Made by a program: the position numbers and the translations under genes | Source: Tipula vernalis | Taxonomy: Eukaryota > Arthropoda > Insecta > Diptera > Tipulidae | Reading direction: 5' to 3' | Assembly: GCA_958295665.1 (NCBI GenBank) | Contig: OY282558.1 | Coordinates: 332,789,106-332,853,105, forward strand | Length of the DNA: 64,000 nt | Part shown: positions 31,890-44,479 of the stretch, one piece after another | How the letters are laid out: the number at the start of each line of letters is the position of its first letter | How positions within the stretch are numbered: the stretch's first letter is position 1 | The notes under the pieces: model-generated | What the model was told of the DNA's origin: nothing | The model's database searches: none | What the model saw: the letters and a program-made list of their open reading frames with translations, nothing else

Positions 31890-34800
31890 AACTAAAACGG
31901 GCGTTTAAAACAATCAAACGCAATTTTTAGCTAAGTTCCTCCTTTCTTCACTTTGAAATATGAAAATTATTAACAAATAGTTCAAATCTATATAAGTTCC
32001 ACTTCTAAGAAAAGTTTATTAAAATGAAATAAATTCATTAAAAAAAAACAATTTTATGTTTTGTCGGCCGTCAAGCAAAAATCCGTCCGCCTAAATATAA
32101 AATTGGCGTTTTTTGAATGAAATTAAATCAATTGTAATAGAATTATCTGCGAATAAGGTGGAACTTATAAATTCGAACTATTTTTGATAATAATTTTTAT
32201 ATTGAAAATCAAATAATTTTGTCAATAATTGGATTTGACGGTTTAAAATGCCTGAACACAACAACTAGAGAACAAAACTTCCAAAATGGGTAACCCTCCT
32301 CTATCAGGAACCTTAGCTAAGATTGATCTGTTAAACAAAATTTCAGATAGAAAATTTTAGACTGCTAAACTGTAAAAAGTGAATTTTATTTGCTGCTAAA
32401 CTACTTTTGATACGAAAAAGCATCACGGAAACGGGGAAAAAATAAACAAGTATTATGGGGCTTTGCTCCATCGGTGCACCGGCAAGAAGGGTGTCGCGTT
32501 TGCTCATAGTTGACCAAAAACAGATCACGCGGCAATCTAGAAACAGTACTTAGACTTGTTCAAGGACAACCTTGAAACCTATGAAATATTCGTTCGCCTT
32601 AAGAGAAATACAATTGCAGGACAATATTACGGCTAATGTACCGCAATAATTGCGGTGATTTGATGGAAAAGCTTTCCCTGAAATATGATAGCAATAATTA
32701 AAGAAAAGAGAGGACGCAAAAAAAAACTAAACCCGATGAATTGGGCAAGGAAGTGACTGTGTATAGCCGATATTTAAAGGATATTAAAGTTTTTTTTACA
32801 ACCAAGACTTAAGATACGAATGCTTAAGATACGACTCCATTATTATTTGAAATATTCAAAAATCCTACACCAAAACTTCACTTTAAGGCAATGTCTTCCA
32901 GTAAAAGCAATGGTAATTGGTAATTTTTAATATTCGAAAGAAAATTTACCTAGAGACGTAGACTGTAAATGTAATATTTTCAGGTTACTCTTACTTTACG
33001 ATTTGTCGTTACTGGATACAATTTTTTCACTTTAATTCAGGCCCATTTTCAGGATTTCGGTTCCAGCAATTTCAAACATTGCACCAACGCGAATCAAACA
33101 TCACCCCAAACAAGTTTTAAAATAAAATTTTTGGTTGTTCATTATGTACGAAATACGTACTTTATGCATAAATATATAAACTTCGAATTGAAAATCTTCC
33201 GCACATCTTCATCGTGAAAGTTAAAATGAAAATTTTGATATAACTGTAAACAGTAAACACTTAAAAGGCGTAACTATGCCTAATGGCATTCTATTTTCCA
33301 CTATCTTTCAAATGACTCAAGCATCCTTCACCGTATTTGCTTTAACAATCAATAGCATTTCAATCGATCAATTCGACATAACTTTAAAAAAAAAAAACTT
33401 CACTTAATTTAATTCAGTATATCATTTCCAGTTCCCATATATTTTACGAGCGCACAGCATCTACAAGTAAGAATCCAATGTAACATTACGATCTTTGTAT
33501 AATTTATTTTTATTACTTTATAGAGTCTCTTATTTTAATGTAGTATATTTCGCACCGAATTCTATAATTCATGTCGCCGCACAGTAGGAGGTTATGAGTG
33601 TAAATGAAAATTATTATTGTGATAACTGATAACAATTGGAATAAATTTTGATGATATTTTATTCGTTCTCATTTTCCAACCATTATCTTATCGTCTCGTA
33701 ATGGAATGGAACTGAAAATAATATTCGAATAAAATGACATCGTATATAGTACATGAATATATGTATATAACAACGACGGTGATTTAATAATAATTTTCAC
33801 TCACCAAAAAAAAAAAATAAAAAAATATATTTCACCCTTTTCTCGTTTTCAAAATAGATTGTGTGCAGTCAATATCATTGATTGAATTGTTACATTGAAG
33901 TTTTATAGAGATAAGATGATTTTATAAATTGATTTCTGTTGAAAAAAATTAATTGAATTTTTTTTTTTTTTTTTTAGAATTTATTTCAAAACAACTACTT
34001 CATTGTTCAAATACAGTTAGAATCCGTATATTTTGGGAAGCTCTAATTCAAGCAAAATTAATAAAATCCAGTCGATAGAAAGTATCTGGGTAACAACACG
34101 AACAATAAGGTATTTCGATTTATTAGCGTTCTATCTGTTTGTAGCAAAACAGGAAAATGAGTTGAATAAAAAAATCTTCCGAAAAAATTGGATTACAAAA
34201 GAATTTTAGATTTTTCTATCAACTGAAAGAGCTAAACCTAAACGCTCGTTATCATTTGTGTGTTGTTCGCTTCGACATAATATTTTAATCCGTACACACA
34301 ACAAACAGATAATTTTCCGTAGGCTGGAAAAATATTAACCAAAAGCGTTTTTCAAAAATTTCAAAGCTTAATCTAAAATATAGAATTTGTATCTCTCACC
34401 GTATAACCGTTTTTTATCTGTAATCATTCCTTATTTTTTTAGATCAAAATTATATTACGAATATTTCTATGACGCATAAGTATAAGAGGAGATGCTTTTT
34501 TTATTATGATGCTGCTTTTTGAGGCATTAAATTAACAACATACAAGTCATATTGAAATGATATGGTAACAACAGATTCAGAACGAGATTATCTCAAGATG
34601 TATATTTTTTATTACATTTCATAGCTCTGAAATAATTCATACGAATGCGAGTTTTTATGGATGATGGTAATTTTGGTATGAGTGCATAAGCAAATTTTAA
34701 TCCTGTTCGTCTCATAAATATACGAAAATGTAACATAAAAAACTAGATCACTGGAATATCATTTGGAATATTTCACTGATTTTTATCGAATTATTAAAGC

Positions 34801-35471
34801 TTTAGAAGCTTTATTCACTCGTATAATAATTAAAGAATCATATATTAAATAATTAAAATTTGAAGTTCTATTTTGTCCTAACCAGCTCAGAGCTGTTGAA
34901 GACACATTTAATGACCCTCGTATCTTTCTCAAGTGTGCAACTAGTGCTTGGACTTAGGGGGATTGTGCGTATACTAAATTGGTTGGAAAGAAGCGCGTTA
35001 CAAATGTCGATGTTGACTAAATAAATTTGGAAACGAACCTAATGGCCAAAATATTTTAAAAAAGAAAGATTACAAACTTTCCACATATGATCAAAAAGAT
35101 TGGTGGGTCTTGCATGTTAATTCAAAAGAAAAATTTTAATTTTTCTTGTTATGACAATACGAGTAGGTACTATCAGAGCTTTCTAAAGAATAGAGCCTTA
35201 ACCATGTGTCATACAAAAAAAATAATTTTTTAAAACTAATAAAAAGATTAAAATTAATGAATTATTAAAAGTTTTGTTTGTCGTGTGTCATGGACTTGTG
35301 ATCATCATTAAGATGATGTTGATACATTAAAGTTAATAAATATAATAATAAAGTTTGGTTATTAAATTGTTGGCATCATCAGAAATAATGTCGTCGGATA
35401 TCATATTTCTCTGGTTCATCTCCCGATTCTGAAGATGACCTGTTTTAGAAACCAGCATCTGCAAAACTAAT
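31890..35471. other. Long AT-rich stretch without a recognisable gene
   Basis: Six-frame reading gives no family motif. A 61-codon minus-strand frame at 32343-32528 and broken plus-strand frames around it (32380-32780) look vaguely protein-like but cannot be placed. A T run lies at 33960-33976. Confidence 0.4.
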
Positions 35472-35477
35472 GTCTTA

Positions 35478-35983
35478 TGACTGTGACACCTAGTGTGTAA
35501 TAGAATAAGTTACAATTATTAGCTCAATGTTTTACTGTACTAAATGGAATTTTCCATGATAAAACAGTTCTAAATGTTTCTACACTATTAGTACTGGAAA
35601 AGTCATGAGCTTTCTAGAAGTTTGGTTTGTGTGTATAAAAAGGCGAACGAGATCGAATTGGATTATTAGTATTTGGAACGCGATAGTGTAAACTGGTAAG
35701 ATTATTAGTAGTATTTGGAAAGCGACAGTGTTAAGATTAAAAAGTAATTAAAAAGTGATTTAAAAAGTGTTGTAGTGCGAAATAAAAAATTATAAGTGAC
35801 CAGTAAAATTGTGTGAAAATTATTTAAAGTGATTTTGGAATTATCGTTAAAAAATAGTGTTGTTATAATTTTTGTGTGACATAAATAAATTCGTTGGGGA
35901 TAAATTGAATTGATTTTGTTTTATTCACAATCCAGTGATACGAACCTTACGTTACGAACGATTGACAAGGCAAAAACGTAACA
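35478..35983 (+). repeat. Solo-LTR-like repeat, copy E
   Basis: A 506-bp plus-strand copy of the family, ending AACGTAACA, with the TATA and AATAAA signals kept. It is flanked by GTCTTA on both sides (35472-35477 and 35984-35989), a 6-bp repeat unlike the ATAT of other copies. The 3' part has a small duplication (ccttacgttacgaacgattg). Confidence 0.75.
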
Positions 35984-35993
35984 GTCTTAATAT

Positions 35994-36440
35994 TGTGACA
36001 GTGACACCTAGAGTGTAATAGGAAAAGTTAAATTAATAGCTCAATGTTTAACTGTACTAACATGGAATTCTTCTTGATAAAAATTGTTACGTAATGTTTC
36101 TACGCTATTCTAACTGGGAAAGTGATGAGCTTTCTAGAAGTTTGGTTTGTGTATATTAAAAGGCGAACGAAGTCGAATTGGATTTAGTAGAATTTGGAAC
36201 CCGATAGAGTAAAGATTAAAAAGGAATTTAAAAAGTGTTTTTGTGGAAATAAAAATTATAAGTGTATAGTAAAAATTTGAGAATAATTTATAAAAGTGAT
36301 TTTGTGAAATTTTATTAATAAACTGTGTTGTAATAATTCTTGTGTGAAATAAATAAATTCATTGGTAATAAATTAAATTGATTTTGTGTTATTCACAATC
36401 CAGTGATACGAACCTTAATTGACAAGGCAAAAACGCAACA
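35994..36440 (+). repeat. Solo-LTR-like repeat, copy F
   Basis: A 447-bp plus-strand copy starting TGTGACAGTGACACC and ending AACGCAACA, flanked by ATAT on each side (35990-35993 and 36441-36444). It follows copy E after only 10 bases and in the same direction. It lacks a segment near its middle relative to copy C. Confidence 0.8.
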
Positions 36441-36444
36441 ATAT

Positions 36445-38160
36445 ATTATAAGTTCTGTGAAAATCTAAGAATTTTGAAATCTGCATTTTCACCGATACCA
36501 GGGAAAACCCAAATGTATGCCTTTTCTGGTAATATAATATGTTACACATTTATTGTAATTGTGCATTATTATTATTATTTTAATACAATATATTACACAT
36601 TTGTTGTTATTAAATATTTTTAAAAATAATTTTTCAGGTTCACCACAGGCAATAAATCAAGTTATAGAGAAGTAGGCAAAATTGTTTATATGTATCTTCG
36701 GTATCTTCGTCCCAAAGAAGCTTCATTAGAAATTTGGAATTTTTTTTTAAGATTTCTCCAAAATTCATAAATTAAGTGGAGGAATTAAGTGTTGCTTAAA
36801 AATTTGAAGAAGTAATTTTATTCGGTTTTTGAGAAATGAAATATTAAATTAACCCATTAAATTTTCACAGCTAGCTAGCCGATAAAATTAGATCGTTACG
36901 TAAACCGCAGTAATTATGGCTCGTCACGAGCTTGCTTTAATATTACGAATAACTCCAGAAATTGTTTGCACAAAAGTGTTTGCAATTGCGCTGACAATAA
37001 CTTATAAATACACAAAAACACATATTTTCATGATCAAAATCATTATCATCATTCATTATCCACTCAACTTTAACATTGTCTGTTATATTAAAAGCAGCTA
37101 GTAAACATGATAGGTTAGAACCATAATAAACAGAATTCTTACCAGACCTATAAGTATCATTACAAGCACCAAATTATTTATCCAAATTTCACTTAAAAAT
37201 ATAAACTAAGGGCTTTTACTAAGCAGTTATACAAGCATGGCTATGTACATGCCAATATTTTGGGACAATCCCTGTGATACTCATGTTATTGGTTTACACA
37301 ATAAATTACTCGAACGAGCAAAAGCGATCCCCACCGTTGAGAAATGTTGTATACAGCCATTAGATTAGTCGCTGTGTTGTTTATTGGTTAGAACAATACC
37401 AACTCTTTACAATAAAATTTGGCCTTATATTAGAAGAATAAACAAAATAGATCGCCCCCTTTCCTCTCGTTTTGTAGTACGAACTATTCCTTTTAATGTA
37501 AAATATTTAATTTATTGAATTTAAAATAACATGTATTTAACACAATGTAATTTTTCACTCATAAGTTTCTGTTACAAACTTCACATATGACGTAATATTA
37601 CAAAGAAATAGCAGCAGAGTCAGTGCCTTCTACATTATACAACCCAATGACTACAAGCAATTTTTACAAATTGTCAACAGATTAAGTCCCCCCGCTAGGC
37701 GGCAGTATAATAAATAAAAGATATTTTTTTTTTGTTTTTGTTTTGTCCAAAAACATTTTATTATTCATTTAGTTTTCTTTAAAATAATTTTGTTGATTGG
37801 TTTAATTTAGTTTATTCAATGTAAATTCTAATTTTTTTACAACAGATAAATAATAACAGTTTGAAAAAATATTTGTTGAATTCAAACAAAATAATTATTC
37901 TTATTATTATTATTGCATTCCATATTGCGAGTTTGTAATTTAAACAAAAATTTTAATCTTCCGAATAGTATACCTTCATTAACCGTAGGTGGCATTAATG
38001 TTTGGAAGAACGGCTTTTATTGTTTTTGTTTTTAATACAATATATTTCGTCGAAGTGGAGCGACATTTTTTTATCCGGTTCCATTTTATATGTACTGTAC
38101 GTATTTTAAAGTGCCAAAAATAAAACTAAGCTTAGTGTACTTATTTATACAACAACAAGC
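36445..38160. other. AT-rich stretch without a recognisable gene
   Basis: Nothing recognisable apart from AT-rich low-complexity DNA. Confidence 0.45.
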
Positions 38161-38343
38161 ATGCGTTTATTACTTCCTTATCTGTTTGACGAATTTAATT
38201 TAAATACATTTTACTCGGAAAATTCCGGAACAGACCCCTTGGAAACTCAGTTCGGGGAATACCGTCGCATTTCGGGAACCAATTATAATATTTCAGTTCA
38301 AAATATTGAATCGGAAAAAAAAATTAAAAATTTCGAGCATTCT
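38161..38343 (+). pseudogene. Transposase-like C-terminal fragment (P/THAP type?)
   Basis: The open frame contains YSENSGTDPLETQFGEYRRI then SGTNYNISVQNIESEKKIK. The DPLE..FG..R...G block resembles the C-terminus of P-element/THAP9-like and related animal transposases, from memory. Only about 60 codons are open. The frame stops 40 bases before the insertion of the large hAT-type element. It could equally be the last exon of a domesticated gene; I have no evidence for that. Confidence 0.4.
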
Positions 38344-38739
38344 GAAATTGAATTTAAATAAGGACAAAATTTGGGTTACGGGCAGTGGCGTAACTACAAA
38401 TTTCGGGCCCCCCGCAACATTTTTCTGGACCCCACCTATTATGAATAAGTAATGCTTTTAGCGAAAAACTTTTTTCTTCCTATCGCCTAGTCTCGCATTA
38501 ATTAAAAGTAGATGACACGAAGCATCTTGCAACTCAAAGCTCTGACGATTTCTAAGTATATCGATAAAGCATCACCAATTTCGAATATAATTTGAAAAAT
38601 ATCAAGAATTTCGAAATAATCTGAAAAATATCGAATTCACAAAGTATCTTGAATATTCTAGAAAGTTCTCAAATTTCGAATTATCCGTAAGTTTTGTTAA
38701 AAAATTGTATAAGCATAAAATATATATTTGCAAAAATTG

Positions 38740-40202
38740 TCAATTAGTTTTAAGTTTGATAATTATTTTAAATTTGGGTTTTAACTTAACTTTTAACGTT
38801 GAGCCTTTTTCACACTTTTAGGTTTTTGTTCAAATGTTTTATGTATTTGCAAAAAAATCAAGAACTTTTAATTTTATAAGCTTTCAATTTTCAAAGCTTC
38901 TTTAACCAAACCATTTTAGTCACAAATATGATTTTACAAAAGGTGAAGGAAGTATGGTTAAAATTTAGAATATTTGTTCTCAAAGTTAATCATCAACCAT
39001 CAAAAGCTTTTAGTTTTAAGAGGTTTTCAAACCAAACCTTTTAACTCTAAAATTTGATATTATAAAGGAAGGTATATAAATGTTCAATGAGCTTTAAGCT
39101 TGATAATTAAGTTATACCTTTTGGGTGCGAACTTCATATTTGTGAGCCTTTTCATAATTTCAGTTTTTTGTTAAAATGTTTTATTAGCAAAATTTATGTT
39201 TTGCAAAAAATGTCAATAACGATTAGTTTTAAGAGCTTTCAATTAGAAAAACTTTCTAAACCAAACCATTTACTCAGAAATTCGATTTTACAAAGGGTAA
39301 CGGAATTTAGGGACAATTTAGTAAGTTTGTTCTCAATGTAAATTATCAAGAGCTTTTAGTCAAACCAATCCATTTTACTAGGAAACTTGCGATTATAATA
39401 TAAGCTTTCGTTTATTGAAGCTTTTAGAATCAAATCATTTCACTCCGAAATTTGGTATTAAAATGGGCAACGAAATTTTGGGATACATTTGGAATATTTG
39501 TTAACAATGAGCTATAGGCTAGATAATAAATTTATACTATGTATTTGGGTTTAAACTTAACATTTCTGAGCCTTTTAATACTTTCAGGTTTTTGTTACAA
39601 TGTACTAGGTTAAAAAAATATTTAAAAAAGTTTTAAGAGCTTTCACTGATCGAAACTTTGTAAACAATTTATCCCAAAATTCCGTTACAAAGGGTATACA
39701 TTTGGAATGTTTGTTTCCAATGAGCTTTTAGCTTGACAGTTAATTCATACTTTTTGGGTTTGAACTATAATTTGAGGTTTTTGTTAAAAAAATTTATCAA
39801 CATAGTTTTAGGAGCTTTTACGTATCGAAGCTTTTTAACCCAAATCATTTACCTTTTTTTTCTGAAATTTGATATTTTAAAGGAAGGTGGGATTTTGGAA
39901 TAAATTTAGAATATTTGTTTTCAATAAGCTTTAAGCTTGACAATTCATTTCTAACTTTTTGGGGTTTGAGCTTAACATTTTTTTAACTTTTTAATAATTT
40001 TTGATTTTTAATCAATGGTGTGATCAGCATAAATTATATATTTAAAAAATTGTCAAGAGCTTTAATTTTCAGAGCTTTTACTTATCGAAGCTTTTTAAAC
40101 AAACAATTTTACATCGAAATTTGATATTACAAGGGATGACAGAATTTTGAGTAGGATTTATAATATTTGTGCTCAATGTAAACTATTAAGAGCATTTAGT
40201 TT
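38740..40202. repeat. Diverged irregular tandem repeats inside the hAT-type element
   Basis: A unit recognisable by GAGCTTTAAGCTTGATAATT, TTTTTGGGTTTGAACTTAAC and GAGCCTTTT...GGTTTTTGTTAAAATG recurs near 38743, 39091, 39508, 39727 and 39927. It occurs once more beyond the LINE near 47489. Spacings vary between about 200 and 420 bp. Confidence 0.7.
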
Positions 40203-40519
40203 AGAGAGTTTTTCAGAGCATATATTATACATAGGAGAGTCTTGTTTTGAATTTTGAACGAGCAACACCTAAATTGATTTTATTGTGAAATAAACAATTA
40301 TTAAAACGGGAAAGTTAAAAACGCGAGTAAACGAATAAATAGTGAAATAAATTAAGTGCAAACAAAATAAAAGTTATTAGTGGTGTTACCACACATATAT
40401 CAGAGCATAGTCTCTGTCAACCAATAAATGTTGGTACCGAATTAAATAGTGAGGTCACTAGCAATACCATTGCTTTGACCTCCGCTTCAATATTTAATAA
40501 CGGGATAACCAACCAATTA

Positions 40520-41937
40520 ATGCCAAAAACACGTACAAAATTTCGAACAGCTACAATAAAAAAAACAAAAATGTCATCAACACCACAACAGTCAAACGCC
40601 AATAAAAAGATAATAAAAGAAAATGCAGGTTTAAAAAAAGAAGTGATTGAACTAAAACAACAATTAAAATTACTAATACAATCCCATAGTAACCCAAATT
40701 CCAATAACAATGAATTAAACAGCATAAATAATGACACAAACATATTGACATCCAATCAATTTAATATTTTAATGGACAATGAACAGGAGATGAATGAAGA
40801 TACGGGACAATCAACAAATAATATCGATTCAGAGCAGAACGAATTTGAAATTATTAAAAAAAAAATCGATCTCCATTTCAAGGTCAACAACATCATAGTC
40901 AAACAAACAGCAATATTTGTAACAACAAAAATAAAACAAACAGCAATAATACCATTGTAAACAAAAATATTAAACTTCCACCTATTAACATACATAAACA
41001 GTCTGTCGCAGATACCATCAAAATTCTTAAATTGAAGAATATTCATAATGCTGAAATTAAAACAATAGATGACTATAAGCACACTATTTACACCAAAGAT
41101 AAAGAAACCTTTACACTCATCAAGAATACGTTAGACGAAGTTGAAACTAATTACTTTTCTTATACCATAAGAGACGAGCGACCAAAAACACTAGTTCTAA
41201 AGGGATTAACAACTTGTGAGAACATAGATGACATCCATAACGAACTAAAAAATTTCGAAGATGAAACTTTGACTATAATTAAAGTGAGTCAGTTAGTTAC
41301 GGATAAAGCATTGCGAGAACAGCGAAAACTTCCAATTTTCTTAGTTCAAATTGGCCCTAAAAGTGAAATTAGGAAGCTAGTTAATATAAAAATTATTAAT
41401 TATCAGAAAGTTATATGGGAAACACTAAGAAACAAAGTAGTATGCCAATGTAAAAGGTGTCAACGGTATGGGCATTCAGCTTTTAACTGTCGTCTTGCAT
41501 TCCGATGTGTGAAATGTAATAAAGACCATAAACCGGGAACATGTGAAAAACTGACAAAAGAAGAACCAGCTTTCTGCATTAATTGTAAATCGATTGGACA
41601 CCCTGCATCATACAAAGGATGCCCGGTTTACAAAACACTAATACAAAAACTACACCAACAAAAAGAAGAAAAACGAAACAATAATTCAACGAAAACAAAT
41701 ACTTACAGTGTCAACCAAAAAAAAGAAAGCAACACAAGTACAAATATTAACTTCAATAGATTAATTGATCCAAAAATATCATTTGCCGATCTATTGAAAC
41801 CACAACAAAATTCCACCGAAATTAATATAAATCAAGAACTAATTAACATGAAATTACAGCTTAAGAAATATGAAGAAAATATTGAACAAATAACGAAAGC
41901 TCTGAAGTACATAATGGATAAAATATGCGCCGCTTAA
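40520..41937 (+). pseudogene. LINE ORF1, gag-like with CCHC knuckles, one frameshift
   Basis: ORF1 proteins of this group bind the element's RNA. The ATG at 40520 (MPKTRTKF) opens an Asn/Gln-rich N-terminal part with a short coiled-coil-like segment (LKKEVIELKQQLKLL). At the A run near 40856-40864 the frame shifts by one base; the other frame then continues through DDIHNELKNFEDETL and the cysteine-rich array. The knuckles are CQCKRCQRYGHSAFNC, CVKCNKDHKPGTC and CINCKSIGHPA...GC, the usual PRE_C2HC plus CCHC arrangement, near residues 310-370 of the joined protein. The last 13 bases overlap the start of ORF2. The shift in a homopolymer could also be a sequencing error. Confidence 0.85.
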
Positions 41938-42606
41938 AAATAATAACACTAAATGTAAACTCAATAATTGCAATATACCGCAGGACTAATTTAATTAAAT
42001 TTTTAAATACTCATAATCCTGATATACTAGTTATAACTGAAACAAAATTAAATAAAAAACATAAATTAAACATAAATGGATACAACATAATTCGCACAGA
42101 CCGTCCAAACACAAACACAGCGGGAGGAGGAACTGCCATAATAATTAAAACTAATATTAAATATAGTGAAATAAACATTTTAAACCAAATAAATTCTTAT
42201 ATTGAAACAACAACTATCCAATTAAATTTAAGTGATAACTCTAAACTAATCATAGTAGCAATGTACTCAGCGCATGGAACAAATAACGAATTTATAAACA
42301 GTTGGGAACAAATATTTAATAAACTAAATTTAATAAATAGTAACATATATGTACTACATTTTAACTGGTGACATAAACGCCAGGCATAGCAATTGGAGGA
42401 ATAACACAAATAACGCCAGAGGTATCAAATTAAATAATTGGCTTGATGATAATAAAGCATTGTTTAAATTAGAATATAAAACATCGACCGAGAAGCCCAC
42501 ATTTATACTAGCGAATTCTTATTTAGACATGGTTTTCTTCGATAATAGAATATCCATATCACAAGAAGTACGTAGTGTAAGATACGACAGTGATCATAGA
42601 GGAATT

Positions 42607-42993
42607 TGTGGCGTTTCACGCATGTATACATGTGTTCGCCGCCACACGCGTCAAAACAACGCGCCCATTCTACTTGTTTTTCCATGTGTACCAACCGCGC
42701 GACACAATACAAAACAGATAAACAATACATTACACTTACACAACAAATCAGTCTCGTCTCGGATTTGGCAACAAGCGCACACGCGCTCTGCGCGGTGGTA
42801 AACAAATGGTATTACACAATACATAATATGGTGGTGATTAATAATAATAATACATGTATCATAAATTCAATTAAATATTATATAACAAAATTAATTTTAA
42901 TCTATAAATAATAATTAATAAATAAAATACAAAATTAAGCAAATTAAAAACATAGACTAAAAGAAATGAATGTGCGGTGAATTAAATTTTATA
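42607..42993 (+). repeat. 5' LTR of the TRIM-like element
   Basis: It starts TGTGGCGTTTCACG and ends GAATTAAATTTTATA, so the termini are TG...TA rather than the common TG...CA. AATAAAATAC near the 3' part could serve for polyadenylation. Confidence 0.9.
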
Positions 42994-42994
42994 T

Positions 42995-43010
42995 TGGTGA
43001 CAACCGACGT
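42995..43010 (+). promoter_or_regulatory. Putative primer-binding site
   Basis: TGGTGACAACCGACG lies one base after the 5' LTR, where a tRNA 3' end primes minus-strand synthesis. The tRNA is not identified. Confidence 0.55.
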
Positions 43011-43069
43011 CCATTTTTATGGACCAAACACGCGGTTTTATATATTTTTTGTGTAAAAAAATTGTGCAC

Positions 43070-43093
43070 ACCTGGTACGGTCCCGTACCAGGT
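43070..43093 (+). repeat. Perfect palindrome in the leader of the TRIM-like element
   Basis: ACCTGGTACGG and CCGTACCAGGT are exact reverse complements separated by TC. With only 2 bases between the arms, pairing between two RNA copies is easier than a tight hairpin. Such leader palindromes act as dimerisation signals in retroelements, so I infer that possibility. Confidence 0.55.
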
Positions 43094-43874
43094 AAACGGT
43101 ATATACCAAAAATATTTTTAATTTTTTTTTTATACAAAAATGTTAAAACGTATTTTTAAAATTTTTTTTTTTTATTATTATTTTTCCGGTGGCGACACAA
43201 TACATCTATACAAACTGGAGACGCAAATCCATGGGGTACCATACCAATACCGCACACTCATACAATGGAGTCACAATATCATCACCACCATTACTGCTAT
43301 CGCAGTTACCACGGACAGCAGCAGGAGACAACGAGAGACTAGCAGCAGCGGAACCAACATCATTACAGCCATCGGCGCCATCACAACAGCTATCGGCATT
43401 ATTATAACAACACCATCACCACCACCATTTCGGTCATCTCACCAGCTGGTAGCATCATCAAACGAATCAATGGCATCATCACCATCATTAACATGGACAC
43501 CATCAGTAGGCAGCACGACAACACCATCATCTCCTATATTTTTATTTTTTTATTTATTTTGTAAATTCTTCACCACCATATTTATTCTAAATTTTTCCGG
43601 TTTCACTTTATTTTTATTTTTTTCAGTCAATAAAATTTTGTTTTGCGTTTCATTCAAATGGCTCCATACAATGGTCGTATGGCAAAAACGACCACCCAGC
43701 CATTCCCGACCCCACTCCCCAGACTCACGGAACAGACACGACATAGAACTGAAACTGGCCCCAAAACAGGCTACGTCAGGCTTCAGAACATACCATTCTG
43801 GTCTGGCGCATGTTTTGAGACCACGCAAATCCAAGACAAGAAAACGTCAGACATAACACTGGCAAGTTGCGGAT

Positions 43875-44043
43875 TTGCACACACACGGACGAACACACAC
43901 ACTCGCATATGCACGAGCATCATACACACTCGCATACGCACGAGCACACACACACACACACTCGCATACGCACAAGCACACTTGCATACGCACGAGCATC
44001 ACACACACATGCACTTGCACACGCACGCAAACATCATACACAC
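43875..44043. repeat. CA-rich minisatellite in the TRIM-like element
   Basis: Variants of CACACTCGCATACGCACGAG recur about six times among CACACA runs. Open frames through it on both strands are repeat artefacts. Confidence 0.85.
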
Positions 44044-44092
44044 ACAGCAACATGACAATCACAGAGGGGGAAATTCACTCGTGGGGGAGTCC

Positions 44093-44479
44093 TGTGGCGT
44101 TTCACGCATGTATACATGTGTTCGCCGCCACACGCGTCAAAACAACGCGCCCATTCTACTTGTTTTTCCATGTGTACCAACCGCGCGACACAATACAAAA
44201 CAGATAAACAATACATTACACTTACACAACAAATCAGTCTCGTCTCGGATTTGGCAACAAGCGCACACGCGCTCTGCGCGGTGGTAAACAAATGGTATTA
44301 CACAATACATAATATGGTGGTGATTAATAATAATAATACATGTATCATAAATTCAATTAAATATTATATAACAAAATTAATTTTAATCTATAAATAATAA
44401 TTAATAAATAAAATACAAAATTAAGCAAATTAAAAACATAGACTAAAAGAAATGAATGTGCGGTGAATTAAATTTTATA
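44093..44479 (+). repeat. 3' LTR of the TRIM-like element
   Basis: Base-for-base match to the 5' LTR on reading both. It is preceded by purine-rich AGAGGGGGAAA and GTGGGGGAG, the likely polypurine tract. Confidence 0.9.

Larger units (their letters stand above)
42607..44479 (+). mobile_element. Short LTR retroelement (TRIM-like) with identical LTRs
   Basis: Two 387-bp direct repeats, identical as far as I can read, enclose 1,099 bp. AATT (42603-42606 and 44480-44483) is duplicated, and removing the element restores the LINE reading frame GIL. Just inside the left LTR is TTGGTGACAACCGACG, a plausible primer-binding site; just before the right LTR is a purine tract GTGGGGGAG. No gag or pol domain can be read inside, so it depends on another element's enzymes. 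Identical LTRs mean a very recent insertion, the youngest event in this nest. Confidence 0.92.

Noticed and set aside
32343..32800. Protein-like broken frames on both strands
   Set aside because: I could not match them to any family; left as unassigned.
43140..43856. Long open frame inside the TRIM-like element
   Set aside because: It lacks gag or pol motifs, runs through CAT/CAC-rich sequence, and overlaps other equally long frames in the same region. Probably not coding, although the segment before 43800 cannot be fully excluded as a gag remnant.
43867..44062. Several overlapping His/Thr- or Val/Cys-rich frames
   Set aside because: Produced on both strands by the CA minisatellite.
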